Source of the DNA: Aquanectria penicillioides
Taxonomy: Eukaryota > Ascomycota > Sordariomycetes > Hypocreales > Nectriaceae
NCBI GenBank assembly: GCA_003415625.1
Contig: PYIU01000008.1
Coordinates: 2,356,001 to 2,420,000 of the forward strand
Length of the DNA stretch: 64,000 nt
Reading direction: 5' to 3'
Position 1 is the stretch's first letter. Every line of letters starts with the position of its first letter. Below the pieces are notes generated by a model. That model saw nothing but the letters and a program-made list of their open reading frames with translations. It searched no databases and was not told the DNA's origin. This document shows positions 36,080 through 48,972 of the stretch, one piece after another. A program made the translations under genes and the position numbers.

Positions 36080-37224
36080 TTTCACTCTCTGCTGCTGTGC
36101 ATTCGCCTGGGTGCTTTACTTTGTCTAGACTTGTTTGGGTTTGGGCTTCGGGTTTCGGGCTTCAGGCTTCAGGCTTGGGGGCTCGAGGCTTTTGGAATTA
36201 TTTACTGTTATTTTTATTATTTATTGAGCATCGCGCAGAACAAGGCAAATGGGCCAATTGGCTCGATTCCGATTGCAACGAAAGAAGCCATTTGGTCAAT
36301 TTCTTCTGGGCCCCTTGTCTCTCTATCTCGTGTTGACACGAGTGACGACGCTTGACGGGCCCCCTCCCCAATCTCGATCGACGATGTTGGCTCGGCCGTT
36401 GTCGTACCGTAGTCCACAATTCAGCCCGCTCCACTGATTCGCAGCCTGGTGTCAATCCATCCCCCTTGTCCCTGGCCGGCTTCTCCATGCCCTTGTCCGC
36501 GCCGGATGCTCCATGTCCCATGCCCCAAGCTCCCAGAGGGCCCAGCTCCATACCGGAGTGGATAATACCATACTAGGCAGCCTTTCTGGCGCGCAGAGCG
36601 AGGGGGCTTGGTGAGGCTTGGGGGCCGAGTGGGCGGAGGGGAACCAGAGAGATGGAGGGGAGGGGCGGACCCAAGAAACGAACGAGGCTAGGTAAGAAGC
36701 AAGAATAGTCCGAGACAACTTGGAAACGTTGAGGGGAGGGGGGGTAAAGAGAGAGGGAAGGGTGATGGGATAGAATGGGGATATGGATAGGGATAGAAGA
36801 GAGACTGGAAGCTTTCACCGAGACCACAAAGCACGCACCAGATGATGGACCTAACGTCTATTGTTTTTTTTTTCTTTTCCTCTCTTTTTCTTCTTTTTCC
36901 CTCTTTTCCCTTACTTTTTCCTCGCCCTCGGTCCGTTTCGAAAGACCCAATCGGTCAACTTTGCGACGCTGACTCCCAACAGTGTGTCCCTGGGGAGGGA
37001 GGGGGGCCACAACACGCGTGGCTCCGGACAAGCAGCGCAGCAGCAATGCATGAGGTGGTCTTGTTCTTGGTTATGGTACTGCACAGTAGCGCTGGCTAGG
37101 CCAGGCAAGGGCAAGTGAAGATTTCCTAGGCTCCACCGAGGATCCCAGAAAGGCGCGGCTACAAGACCGCCTGTGAAGATGGACGGACCGGGGGTGGGGA
37201 GTGGGTACCGACCACAGGAACAGC

Positions 37225-37247
37225 AAGTCAAGTCAAGTCAAGTCAAG
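37225..37247 (+). repeat. (AGTCA)n microsatellite
   Basis: Four exact AGTCA units plus flanking partial copies in non-coding DNA. Confidence 0.85.
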
Positions 37248-40200
37248 ACGTTTTGGTTAGTTGCTTGGTTAGTTGGGGTTAGTTACCAAGGCCCAGCCGT
37301 TCCGGTAGACGGGATGGAGGCATGGATGGGTACCATATCTCCAGTGCCTACGCCTGTGTGAGAGCAAGAAAGATGAGCCGGCATGTCATCGAATGTCACT
37401 TGTGTCACCATGCCGCGTCTTTCGAGGCGGCCGTTAACTGACGAGAGACATACAGTAGCTCGGAGACTATATCTTTATCCAGTAAGCTTACCGGTGGTAC
37501 CATCCGGCGCCGGAAGGACTATAGAAACAGGGAAGAAGAAGACAATAGTGCGGTTGAGAAGCAAGACATGAATGAGTCGGAACGGAGACGAGGCGAGACG
37601 CGGAACCGAGGGACGGCAGCAATGAATGGACAACACAGAAAGTGACGGAAATTGATTCTTGTTCCTGCAGAAAGTGATGTCGTGTGCGCATGCGGGATTG
37701 TGAAGGTAATGGAGATTGTCTTGAGAAAAGCACATGCAATTCATTCATCCACTCATTCGCGCATTCATGCATCGGCATACACATCCACACTCTCACACAA
37801 ACGTCGTCTCCAACCAACATGCCTATTTGCAGTAGGTATGCGTTCAAGCATTGATTTCCACCGATCCATCCATACAGTACAGTACCGTGCAGTTCCAGTT
37901 CCGTACATACGCGAATTCCGCCACGCGCGCACGAATGCCCAGTGCAGCCCAAGCCCCGGTGCAGCTGAGCTGAGCTGAGCTGAGCCGAGAAGCCATGTCG
38001 TGTGGCAAACGGTGATGACGACGGAATTGGCGGTTGTGTGACCAAAACGGGATCCACGACCCGGGACCCGTTCGGTCGCGCTCCCAAAAGCCGAGACCCA
38101 GGACCAAGGAAAGGGGACCGAATGATGTGATGTGATTGATCGGATTGATCTATTGATTTGCCCCGGGGCTTCAGCTCAAACATACATGTCACATTTGCCT
38201 CGACGGAGCAAGCCAGCCAGCTCCAAATGCCCCTACCAAGCATGATGGAGACATGCCCGTCACTGCCAAATTACGCTATCCCAGGAACACCACCATGACA
38301 GCAATTTACATATATAAAAAAAAAAAACTAGAAAATGAAAAAAAAAAATTAGATTTAAAGAAGAAAATTAAAGATGTTTAACTTGGTATCCAAGCCAAGC
38401 CAAACCAAACCAAGCCAAACCGGGGCAAGCCAGGCTCCAGGTTAAAAATCAAGGTTGTTGAAGCCAGCGTGCGGACGCTGCCATGGCGTCCGCTACGCTG
38501 TCCACTACGGATACACTGCACTACTTTCTGTAACACGAGGGCAATCATAAGCGGATGGCTCACGCGGCTGCGGATTGAACGAATGTCGTCGAGTCGAGTG
38601 GGCTTGGCGTGCATTTCTCCTGCTACTGTGAGGTCGACAAGTGCTGTTGCTACACCACCAGTAGAAATGCGATTGTGGGCCGGCAGGCAAAGTTGGATAG
38701 CTAAACCTCTTTCTTTTCCATGGTGCGCCTCCCATCAAGTCAAGGCAGACATTGCGTACGACGCAGACACGGCCGGCCACAGACCAGCACAGGTTCGGAC
38801 GGGGGCCGCACAGAAACCGTTGGGAGGAATTATCCGTGCTTGGGCCATCCATCCGTCTGCACGAGTGACATCGCGTGGGCTGATTTCGAGTTGCAAACGG
38901 TGCCCTAAAGTGCGTCTGTGTTCCACGGTGTGTGTGACGAAATATGACATGACTTGACAGCGCCCGTTGTCTGGGTCAACGCTGACGGTTTAAATCTAGG
39001 CCGAATCGCCGCGAACGCGAAACCTTCAATGCGCAGCTCGGTATCTACCGAACTGCCAAAAGCGGAAAACGCTGAGGCCATACAGGATGCAAGGATAGTG
39101 AGAGATAGGGAGATAAAAACAAAAAAGAAAGAAGGGGAAGGGGAAAAAACATAAAAATAAACTAATACAGTGCTAATTGTCAAAAACAAGAGGAAAGTGG
39201 AAAAATCAACGGTCAAGGCCGACAAGTGGTGCGCGTTGCAGGGGTTGTGACGCCCACGCTTTGTTGTCACTAGAGTAGAGTAACGTATTCTTTCTTTTAC
39301 TGGTCTTCTTCGGTGACGACGAAGATAACCCGCTCGCTGTTGGGGGGGTAGGACTAAGGCACGAGGAAGGGATGAGCGACTTTGTGAGCCTGCGCCAAGG
39401 TGAACGAGTGAGTAATTAATGGAGCAGGAAGTAGGTGAGTAAGTAAACGAGTTAGCAGCCAAGTTGGTGTGTTAGTCGGCATGGGGAAGGGAGCAGGAGT
39501 GGTGTGTGTGCGCGCACGCGCCCGTCTGTGTGTGCGAGGAAGTCAAGTGTGTGCGTAATTGAAGAGACGCAAAGCAACGCTACGCACCACAGATATGCAA
39601 CTCCAACCCCCAAGACGACGGGGCCGGCGACGACAACGACGCCGCAACGCTAGAAACAGCAACTCGAGCGAGAGAGAGAGAAAACGTGGCTTGCAGAAGC
39701 AGCACGCGCAAGCCATCAGATACACCGCACATGAAAAGGCGGGTTTGGAAACAAGAGCTAGAAAAAGCTAGAAAGCAACTGGAAGGGGTAGAGAAGAAGC
39801 GGCCCCAATGCACCATGCGAGGCCCGGTGCTGCAGTGTGACTGGCTTTTGTCACACACGTAGGTACCGGTAGTGCACGCTCACACGCACACATACGCAAC
39901 TAACACGGAGGTGGAGGTGGGAGTGAGTGGATGAGTGGCGTGTGGTAGGGTAGGCCATGTGAGCGCGCGTAAGTTGCCGTTGGAGAATGACGACGACACA
40001 CAAGACCAAGGGGAGGGCGAAGAAGGCAAAAGAAGAAAAAGAAAAGAAATCGATCGAAGAGACAAGAGACTGGTTACCAGACCAGAAGGATCAAAGGAGA
40101 AACAAGGGTACCACCCTTTACAGAGCGCGGGGAGGGAGGGGGCGTGCAAGTCATGCCCGGGCCCCGGGCGTTGTGCGTCGTGCGTCGTGTGTCTTTTGTC

Positions 40201-41721
40201 AACTAACTCTTCAACGGCCGAACCCAAACAGAGACAAAGTTATGACAAGCCGATTCTCTCGTCGTTTCTCCCCCCCCCACGAGACGAGGCACTGCACTCA
40301 CACTCAAAACACAAAAGCCGCTGTTTTGGCCAGGGTAGCAAGGGAGGGGAGGGGCGCGCGCGCAGAGTTTGGCGCTAGAAGGGCTCGCGAATGTTTCCTC
40401 TCTTGTGAATCTCGTGGTTCCATGCAAGACAAGCGAGGAGGATGAGGCCAATCAGTAACAGAAGGACAAGCAACAAGAGGGAAGGAACCAACAAATGGAA
40501 CAAAAAGGGAGAGGACAAAAAAGAAATTCCACAATGACACCGGGACGTGCATGAAGAGATCGGCTCAGGGGGATGGAAGGGTTGGGTTGGGGGAGGCGAA
40601 GGGTACGGGAGGGGGGGGTCGAAATGGGAAGGGGAATGGATGAAGGAGATTTGCACGGAGTAAGATGCGGTTGGCTGTGTGTCAATCTGCGTTGTAACCA
40701 AAAATGAGACAATGACAACATTTTGTGTTTAATAAATAAATCTCTCTCTCTCTCAACTTTTGGCGAACCGTGCCAAAAAAAAATAAAAAATAAAAAATGA
40801 GCGGGGTTTATTTTAAACCCTTCTTCTCTCTTGTCCTTTGCCTTTTTGATAATACCGCGGTGGATGATACCGATGTTGTTGGTTCCGACGTACGTCATGT
40901 CATGTATGTGAAAGACATGTATGATGTATGTAACCGTCTCATGTAGTGTTAGTGGGTGGGCAAGGCCATCATCAATCACATCACGCATGTTGTGGATGCA
41001 CGTCTGTCTGGGTACGTGTATGGATGTATGTACCTTGTCTCGACAGGCGACATGCGCATGTGAGTGTGGGTGCGCGTGTTTTAGCCACTCCGCGTTTTCC
41101 AGGGCATCTCTCTGCACCATAGTATGGTTTTCTTTTCTCCTTCCATTTTTCCCCCCTTCCAAAAATCCCGCTTCTATTTTCCATTTCCCGTTTTCCATGT
41201 TCCATGAGTCCCATTTCCACAAAAACTCAGTGCCCGACAGCACAGGCGCAAATGCACACACATGACTCCGTAAAACCCGTCTGGAGCACGCACCACCGGC
41301 GCCGCCACCACCACCACCACCTTCCTAAAGCCAATGTGAACTGACTGAGATAACTGACACATGAGTTTACATTACGTCCAACTACACATAGAATCTCGAA
41401 ATTGTTACTCCGTGCAGCACGTCTATCGATACATTCATGTACATGTACTCGGGCATGGGGCAAGGATATGGGTTTGATGAGTCTAGACGCAGACATGATC
41501 CGGTAAATCGCCATATCCCTTCCCGAGAAATGTCATCGGGTATCCGCAATCGTCAACTCGGTATCGGGCCTTTGCCCGTTTTGCGGCAGCCGTCTCGAGA
41601 AACGTGGGAGACACGTTGGGCCAACGGGTGCTTGGGGGGGAGTGTGCATGGCCAGGAAGCCGCCAAATGTCGATCAACGGAGATGGAACAGCGCGAGAAT
41701 AGAGCGAGCCAGAGAGAGAGC

Positions 41722-41737
41722 GGGGGGGGGGGGGGGG
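41722..41737 (+). repeat. Homopolymer run G16
   Basis: Sixteen consecutive G bases directly after a short AG-repeat. Confidence 0.9.
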
Positions 41738-43171
41738 AAGGGCCGGTGCGCGGTGCGGAGCGATATGTACCGGTGAGTACAGATATTTTCCCACAGTAAA
41801 ACAACAGGGCAGAGGTGGAAGTGGGCGATGACTGAAGACCAAGGATGCACTGAATTCGTGGGTTGCGATACGCCCAGTGCCCTGTCGTCCATCCACTATG
41901 GCCACTACAACCATCACCACCACTACCACCACTGCCACCAACCCATACCACCACCACTACCACCGACAGCCAGCATAAACACACACACCACACACCAACC
42001 ACACACCAACCACACACAGCACGCAGCAGCACCACACACGCGCAGGATCGAAGATGGGATCTGCTCCAAGGAACGAGGATGGGGTCCCCTGGGTCCCTGG
42101 GTTCCTGGGGCCAATCTGTGGGCTGCTCCTCTCGTGTGCGTGCTGGCGCGCTGGGCGGGACCCCTACTCCGTCTTCCGTGCGCCGGGGACTCGTCCACAG
42201 AAGGTTTAGCCTCGCCAGGAGACGGCGCGCAAGGCGTGGCTGGCAGGGATTCGTACCGGGGACGCGGTCGATCACTGCACTAGGCTGGGGGGGCAGAAGT
42301 TGGGAAGTTTTACGGAGTACTCCCCCCTCCCCTCCCCTCTCTCTCCGGTTACCTCCACCCTCCTCCCTCCTCCCTTGTCCCCCTAATGTATCGATCCCTG
42401 ACCCTTGCTGCTGCTGCTGCTGTCCCTTGGTGTACCGTCTTTCTGAGGACGGCGAGTGGCGTCAACTTGGGGTTGAATCCCAGCCAGCTAGGCCTTCGCC
42501 GACGAGTCCCAGCACCACCGCCAGCGCGGGCCCGAGTGTCCCGTAATCACTTGGCGCTGGCCCCCAATCTCCGCCATCAGCCCCGTCATCCAGGGGTTTG
42601 GTTCACCGTTCCTTTTGCGACAACCTGCTGCACCTTGCTGACTGCTGAGCTGGGAGGGGGAGGAGGCACTGCTGGTGTTGCTCATGTCGCTGCTGCTGTT
42701 GGTGCTGATGCTGCTGTGTGGCTATTGCTTCTTCGGCGTGGGCAGTGGCAAAATCGGGCGCCCATGTCTCGTGCGATGACTCTTTTCAGCTGCAAGGGCC
42801 CCGTGCCATTGCTGCATCTGGACGGCCTGCACATGGAAACGGCGCACGGGTGGGTTTTGTGGCGGCCAATACGTAGGCTCGCAGGCCGATTCTGCTCTCC
42901 CATGCCATGTGGGCGGCGACGAACAAGGCAACGAAATTGAGAAGGGGAGCTGAAGATAGGATTCAGATAGTCTCAGATACGCTGCAAGAGGAGGGGGGGA
43001 AAGAGGACGGACTAGGTAGGGGAGGGTCGGCCGACCACAAAACCATCAAAGGCAAAGAGACATGGGGATGGGGGTGTCCATATGTCCATGTGTTCATGGA
43101 CCAGAGAACGACGAGAAACGGACGGAGATGGAGACACAGACACATATGGAGACAGTGAGGCCTTTCCCCCT

Positions 43172-43196
43172 CCCCGTCCCCGTCCCCGTCCCCGTC
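43172..43196 (+). repeat. (CCCCGT)n microsatellite
   Basis: Four CCCCGT hexamers in a row. On the minus strand this is a run of G4 tracts spaced by two bases (ACGGGG), a pattern able to form a G-quadruplex. Confidence 0.85.
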
Positions 43197-46100
43197 TCCC
43201 CGAGAAACATGGGCAAATACATACAACCTATGTTCTGGCTTTGTTATGGCTCTACGTAGCTGCTGCTACTCTCCATGAAGCCATGAAACTCTACCTCAAC
43301 CTCAGCCTCCAAGATGGGGACAGCGTGAGCGTGGGGACGTCACTCTCCACCATGACCATGTTCCTGTTCGTCATCAGCAGATCCAGTTGCCATCATCATA
43401 GTCATTATCGAGCCCTCCTCCCTCCCGACCCCGTCTCGAGGACATTTACACCATTGGCTCTTGGACCTATTTTCTTTTGGGCATTTGAATTGCCAATGTC
43501 AAAGCCAATGCCCTTCTCCATGATGATGATGATGATAATTTTGACTTTCTAGGCTCCAAAGCTGCCCCCCTTCCCTTCTCTCCCCCAGGCCCATCCATGC
43601 CCTGCACGCAGCTCCCACACCCACCCCTCCCACTCGGCACGTGGCGGATGGGCGCTGCTGCAAGCCACGAGCGAAAGGCGATTTGCCAGGCAGAGACAAA
43701 CCCACGATTCCCTGGCTTGTCTCCAGCGGTTGCCATGTGGGATGACATCGCAAGGGGGCGCTTTTCTCCGTCCAGTCCATCTAATTCTCCCCTCCACGCA
43801 CCGCACCCATCCACCCCCCATCCCATCATCATCATCGTGCGTACAGTAGTGTGTAGTGGTAGCTGGCGTAGTCGATGCATCCCTACCTCCCTTCGCTGGT
43901 GCATCGCATCTCTGCGCGGCGGCGACTACGGCGGCGACGCACGAGAGCGGCGGTCAGAGCTTTGTTTTTCTTGACTCTTTGTTTTTTTTTTCTCCCTTCT
44001 CTCTCTTCTTTACTGCTCAGACGCCCCCTCCCTCAAAGGACGGGGGGCGTCGGCGAGGAAGATGGGGGGAGTGTCCATTCGAATTGGCTGCTGAGTGTTG
44101 ATCCAAACGCTGGAACAAGAAGGAGGATAAAGAAGTAAAGAGGCGTTCAAGTTCCATCAGAGAAAGCGGTGACGTCTCGGTCAGGTGGGAAGTCAAGTCC
44201 CCAGATGAGAGGAGAGACGGGATCCTGGGACTTGACTCTACTTGACTGACGTGCATGCATGCATGTTCATCCTCATGTCTCGGCGCTGAGGCTTGAGGCG
44301 AGAGGCACAGGCGAGCATGTCTGAACTGATGTATCACAATGTCGCTTCTATGCGCTGCCTCGAGCCGCTCAATACGACCATACTCGGATCCGCGTAGACT
44401 TTTTTTTTTTCTTCCTTGTGTAGCCTACTCACTTACATGATTGCTCTCTTGCTTATTCCCCTTTGAGTACCGCCGGGTCTGTGTGTTACATAGTATATGC
44501 GTTGGCTGCGGCTGGCCTTCCTTTGCTTCCACGCCTCTTCCATAGACCGTTCAGGAAAGCCTCCCAGGATTTCCCTTTTCAAGCCCTGGATGCAGTAGGT
44601 TTAGCCCACAATTTTTCTCCGCGGGAGTCGCCAAAAGCCTCGTTGCCTTGTCGCAGGACAAGCCCAAGTGCGCTTGTTCTTGTGTGACCTGCGCCTCGTC
44701 CGCTGCCCGACCGCCTCGTTCGTTTCCTTTCGTCCTCCTGTATGTTGATTTGTTCGTTCATGGTTGATTCAATTGCCTATTGATTTACCCCCCCCCCCCT
44801 TCCGCGTTGAGCATCGACCTACCCTTGTTTCTCTAGACTCGGCTCCCCTCGCACGAACGCTCACAGGGTCACACACGCCCACACCCTCTCCCAATGGTTC
44901 AGTTCAGGCTGGCGAGCGGTCCAATCCTCTTCGGGGGTTCTTCTCTCCTGTGCCTCTTTCGGGCATGTTCGAGTTCGCGTAGAAATACTCCAGCCGACGG
45001 AAATGCAGGGGCAGTGTCAGCTTTTTCATAGAATTTTAGATGCAAGGGTCCAAAAGAAGGCCTCATCTAGTCGAGCCCCTCGTGGGCCCTCTCTTGGCCC
45101 TTCAAGCAAAGCGCTCGAAAGGAACCATCGACGGATGCAGTCTGGTCCATCGTCGCCTTGTGGGACTCGCCAAGGTCCGGCTGCGAAAGCCTGATCCGGA
45201 TCGCCGGGTTAGGACTGGACTGGGACTGGGCTCCATCTCCATCTACACTGCATCTAGATGGTCGATGGTCGATGGTGGACGAGTTGCGTTGACCTCTCTC
45301 CAGCTTGCCAAACCCCTTCACGCCTCATGGAGCTGCTCGCTAGCCGGGTCGGATCCATGCAAGCTAACTTTGCGACAGGCCAGACGGACCGCATGCCACG
45401 CTCATGAGACGGCGTCGACATCACCAGCCGCCGTCCACCGGCTTGTCGATCAATCAAGTCCGTTAAACGTCTGGCCGTGGGTGTTGCCGTCGCCGCCATT
45501 CGCTGCCAATGCATGTCAATGTCCCACTCCCATCCATGGCCCCAACACACTCCAACACTACTCTTGGCGTTCGGGAGCCCTTGGCCGGTGGCTGATATGG
45601 ACGCTGGGCGGACGGAATAGTAGCACTGTAGGTAATGTAATGATGGGAAGTGCAGTGGAGTGTAGCACTGGTGTAGGGCGATGGCGTCCTACGCCTCCAA
45701 TTTCGTAGCAATTTGTACCATCCTGTAGCGCGTGTAGTACAAGACTATACTGGTTCTCCCTGCGGGAGAGGAAGCGCAGCAGGAGGAAAAGCCGTTGGTT
45801 AGCATTTGCTTCACACCCCATCCCCTTGGTTCTCCACCCCTTCATCCCGTGCAATCCCTCCTCCAGTCCAAGACCACAACCGCACCTCTTGGTGGCGCCT
45901 AGGCCACCGCCGTCCGTTGCGATTTAGGCACTACGCACAAATCACGGTCCGCCAGAAACCTTCTAAGAGCGTCGACGGTAATTTCTTTATCCATGCTTTC
46001 GCGCCCTGCATAATATCAGAGAGCATGGTCTTGGCGTTTCCTTTCGCCTGCTAGCTAGCAGCAGCTGTACCATGGTACCTACCAGCTAACATCCCCCATC

Positions 46101-47037
46101 CCCCATTCTTCCTCCCCCCATTCCCGATCCCATCCTCCAGCCTGCCGCATAGGATAGGACAGGACACAGCCAAGTCGGAGCTAGTCCTGTAAGAGCTAAC
46201 CCGCGGCATCATGCTTTTAGGCTACTGTTGCTGCCTCGTTGCTGGCCTCAGTCTGCTGCACTGAGGATGCACCCTGCGGAGAAAATAGTGGTGGTGGGAA
46301 GCTGGGCGGTTGCCGGCGGCCGGCAAGACGAATCCCAGTCGACGTGGGACTTGGGCGCGCTGGCTGGCACGCTGGCAAGCAGGCAGGCTTGCTGCTTTCT
46401 ACAGTTTATCAACGGCCTTGTTCTGAGCACCAGCCAACGCATGCATCCGCTTGTTTTACCACGCGCATGAACTTTTGGCGGATGCACCCGATACGAGAGT
46501 TTCCTTTTTCCTGGGACGTCATTGATTACTCCGTCCTGGCGGGAGCGAAAAGTATACCCCCATCCTCTAAATTCCCTCCCCTCCATCCTGTTAGGATCAC
46601 TCCGGGACGGACTTGCTGGAAAAAAGTCCGACGATCGGAACGGTGAGGTACAATTTTCACGCTATGATGCCCTCGGCAGACCGAGCATCGCGGAGTCGGG
46701 CATGTCTCATCTCCAGCAAGGTTTTCCGATGTGGTCAAGATGGTTCATGCCGAATTTCGAGTTGCATATCCCGTCATCGTTGCGTATTACCAACGAGATT
46801 CCAGGGTCTCTTGTTGACTTTGTTGACGGTCCTCTTTTTTTTTTCTTTGTTCGGGGTTAAAGATCGGTAAATCCTTCATGACCCGCCCCCAAAATCTCGG
46901 TTGCATCATGTCCCGTTTTGCTTTTTATCCCCATTCTCACATGCTTCTTCGCCCCCTCCCTCCCCCCTCCCCCCTCCCCCCCGATGGGATGCGATGTGAT
47001 ACGATGTGACTAGATGAGATGAGATGTGATGTGGTTC

Positions 47038-47079
47038 TGCTGGTGCTGGTGCTGGTGCTGGCGCTGGTGCTGGTTCTGG
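47038..47079 (+). repeat. CTGGTG hexamer repeat
   Basis: About six imperfect CTGGTG/CTGGCG/CTGGTT units in non-coding DNA, next to GATGAGAT/GATGTGAT repeats (about 46984-47033). Confidence 0.85.
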
Positions 47080-48972
47080 CGCGGCGCGGAGGCGGATTGC
47101 CGGTCGCCCACTTCCCGCTGCGCAGACGCATGAACCAGTGGGACTGATAACCGTCCAGTCCGTCGTCGCCCACTGCGCCAGGTTAATTGCATGTTAATTG
47201 CAGCCGCAAAAGGATTCTCAACTCCCAACTTCGGCGCGCTGCCATCCAACACCGCCCGTCGATGCAACCTGGCAGGCCCGATCTCGCCCGCAAGCTCGCC
47301 CGTAGGCTTCCCGCGGATAGTGGTGGACTGGACCGACCGGACGTGTCCCACACCCGTACCGGTGCACACCAGCGGATGCCGGTCGCCGGGATCTCCCACA
47401 AGGAATGCCCCCGATCGCAAGCTTCGTTCGCGCCGCCGCCGCCGCCGCCGCTCCTGCAGCGTCCCAGTGTCGAGCCATGAGCCATGTACCCTCATGTCCT
47501 CCATCCTCCAGCCCTCATCCCTCATCCCTCATCCCTCACCCCTCGTCCTTGCCTCGCTCCCGCCCTCCTCTTCGGCACGGCCCCAGTACCATGACACCGG
47601 TCGTCTCCGAGCTTGGCGCTGAGCCGTGGTTCCCGCTGCACCAGCGTCAGCGCCGGCGCAAGCACCGACCCTTCCCACCACGCATGGATCGTCGCCTTTC
47701 GGCATTTGGTGCCAACGGTGAGGCCCGGCAGTGCGTCGTAGCCGCGGGATGTCTACGCTGTCATTTGTCCATTTTATCGACGTGCCGAGTTGGATCCCAT
47801 TCTGGGACTTTCGGCTCTTCCTCCGTCCTTCCTCCGCCGCGTGTATTGAAACAACCATGGCAACTTAATTCTTAGCTTGATTTCTCTTCGTGAGTAATGA
47901 GATTGTTCATTTACATTTCACACCCTGTGTTCACCATCTACTCACTTTTTCGAGGTCCGATCGTCGTTGTGGTGTTGCCATCCTGCCAGCGAGATGGGCG
48001 TGTGCGTCTGCGTCTGGCGTGGTGTTGCGGCTAACTGGACGATGCTCATGATAGCTACCCAACTCCTCGCTCGCCCAAGCTTGTAGAGTCCAGCATTGCC
48101 TAGTCAAGCAAGTCAAGCAATTCAATGCACCTTGCTCCCCCCTCCTTCAAGTGTATTTTATCCTTACCCGTCCAGAGATGATAAGCAGATACTTACTATC
48201 CAAGTGGAGGGCGGACGAAACGTCAAGCTCGAGTCCAAAGTTCCAATGCACGAGTGCAGAATCTCTACGGAGTAGGCCTCAGCCCACAGTCCAGTCGAAC
48301 CCACAGCCCCGACTGCCAAGCGTCAACCCCATCCTCAACCCCAGACCCCAGACCCAGAACAAGTGACGCAAGAGATCCAAGAGACACTTCCCCTGAATAT
48401 TGCGTCGTCCCATTCTTACAGTCTCGTGATGCTCACAGATGCTCGCATTCAACGCGCCTCAACGCTCTCATCCCCGCTTTCATGACTGCCCTCACGGAGT
48501 TTCGTCCCGACGAGCCGATGAGGTGCGATGCGACGAGGCCGCCCATTGGCTTAAACTACTGACATCGGCCGGGTAAACGCCGGCTCTACCGGATAATCCT
48601 CGCGCCCATGCGGGTAAAGCTACCCTAGGCTGCCTGTCGTGGGGCATCACCACCATGCGCCTGGGATCATGAAGGAGAAATCAAGGTGATTCAACATTTC
48701 CCCTCATCGGCGAAAGCTGTCACGATGCATATCAGCCGTACGGATCAAGTGCCAAGTTGGTCAAAAATGGGGCTGAGTTTCTGCTATTTAACGCTCCGCT
48801 GCCAGCGCTGCTCTGATGGCGGCTCCTCGTCCGTTCTGCGTTCCTGTGTAATTCATCTTACCCGAGTGGCCTCCGCCTTGAAAGTCGGATGCTCCGTGAA
48901 CCCATTTCTTCCGGATAATTTATACAATATTCTTACTATTTAATTGTGGAATTCAACCTCTCGTAATTCATC

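Larger units (their letters stand above)
34570..48972. other. 14.4-kb gene-poor region rich in simple repeats
   Basis: I found no conserved coding sequence, transposon or structural RNA between the bZIP stop and the beta-glucosidase start. Frames of up to about 270 codons occur but are low-complexity, overlap on both strands, and have no domain I recognise. The region holds GACT (36055-36079), AGTCA (37225-37247), CCCCGT (43172-43196), CTGGTG (47038-47079) and GCC (47431-47450) repeats, a G16 run (41722-41737) and a C12 run (about 44788-44799). The first part is likely bZIP 3' UTR, the last the beta-glucosidase promoter. Long non-coding RNAs or small introns-rich genes cannot be excluded. Confidence 0.5.

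Noticed and set aside
37488..38243. 251-codon minus-strand frame
   Set aside because: No conserved motif; composition matches translated non-coding DNA, and no splice pattern extends it.
40452..41261. 269-codon minus-strand frame with CA-repeat-derived His/Thr runs
   Set aside because: Lacks any recognisable domain and is built partly from simple repeats.
42215..42285. tRNA-like B-box sequence (GGTACGAATCC on the minus strand)
   Set aside because: No matching A box, acceptor stem or anticodon arm could be folded around it.
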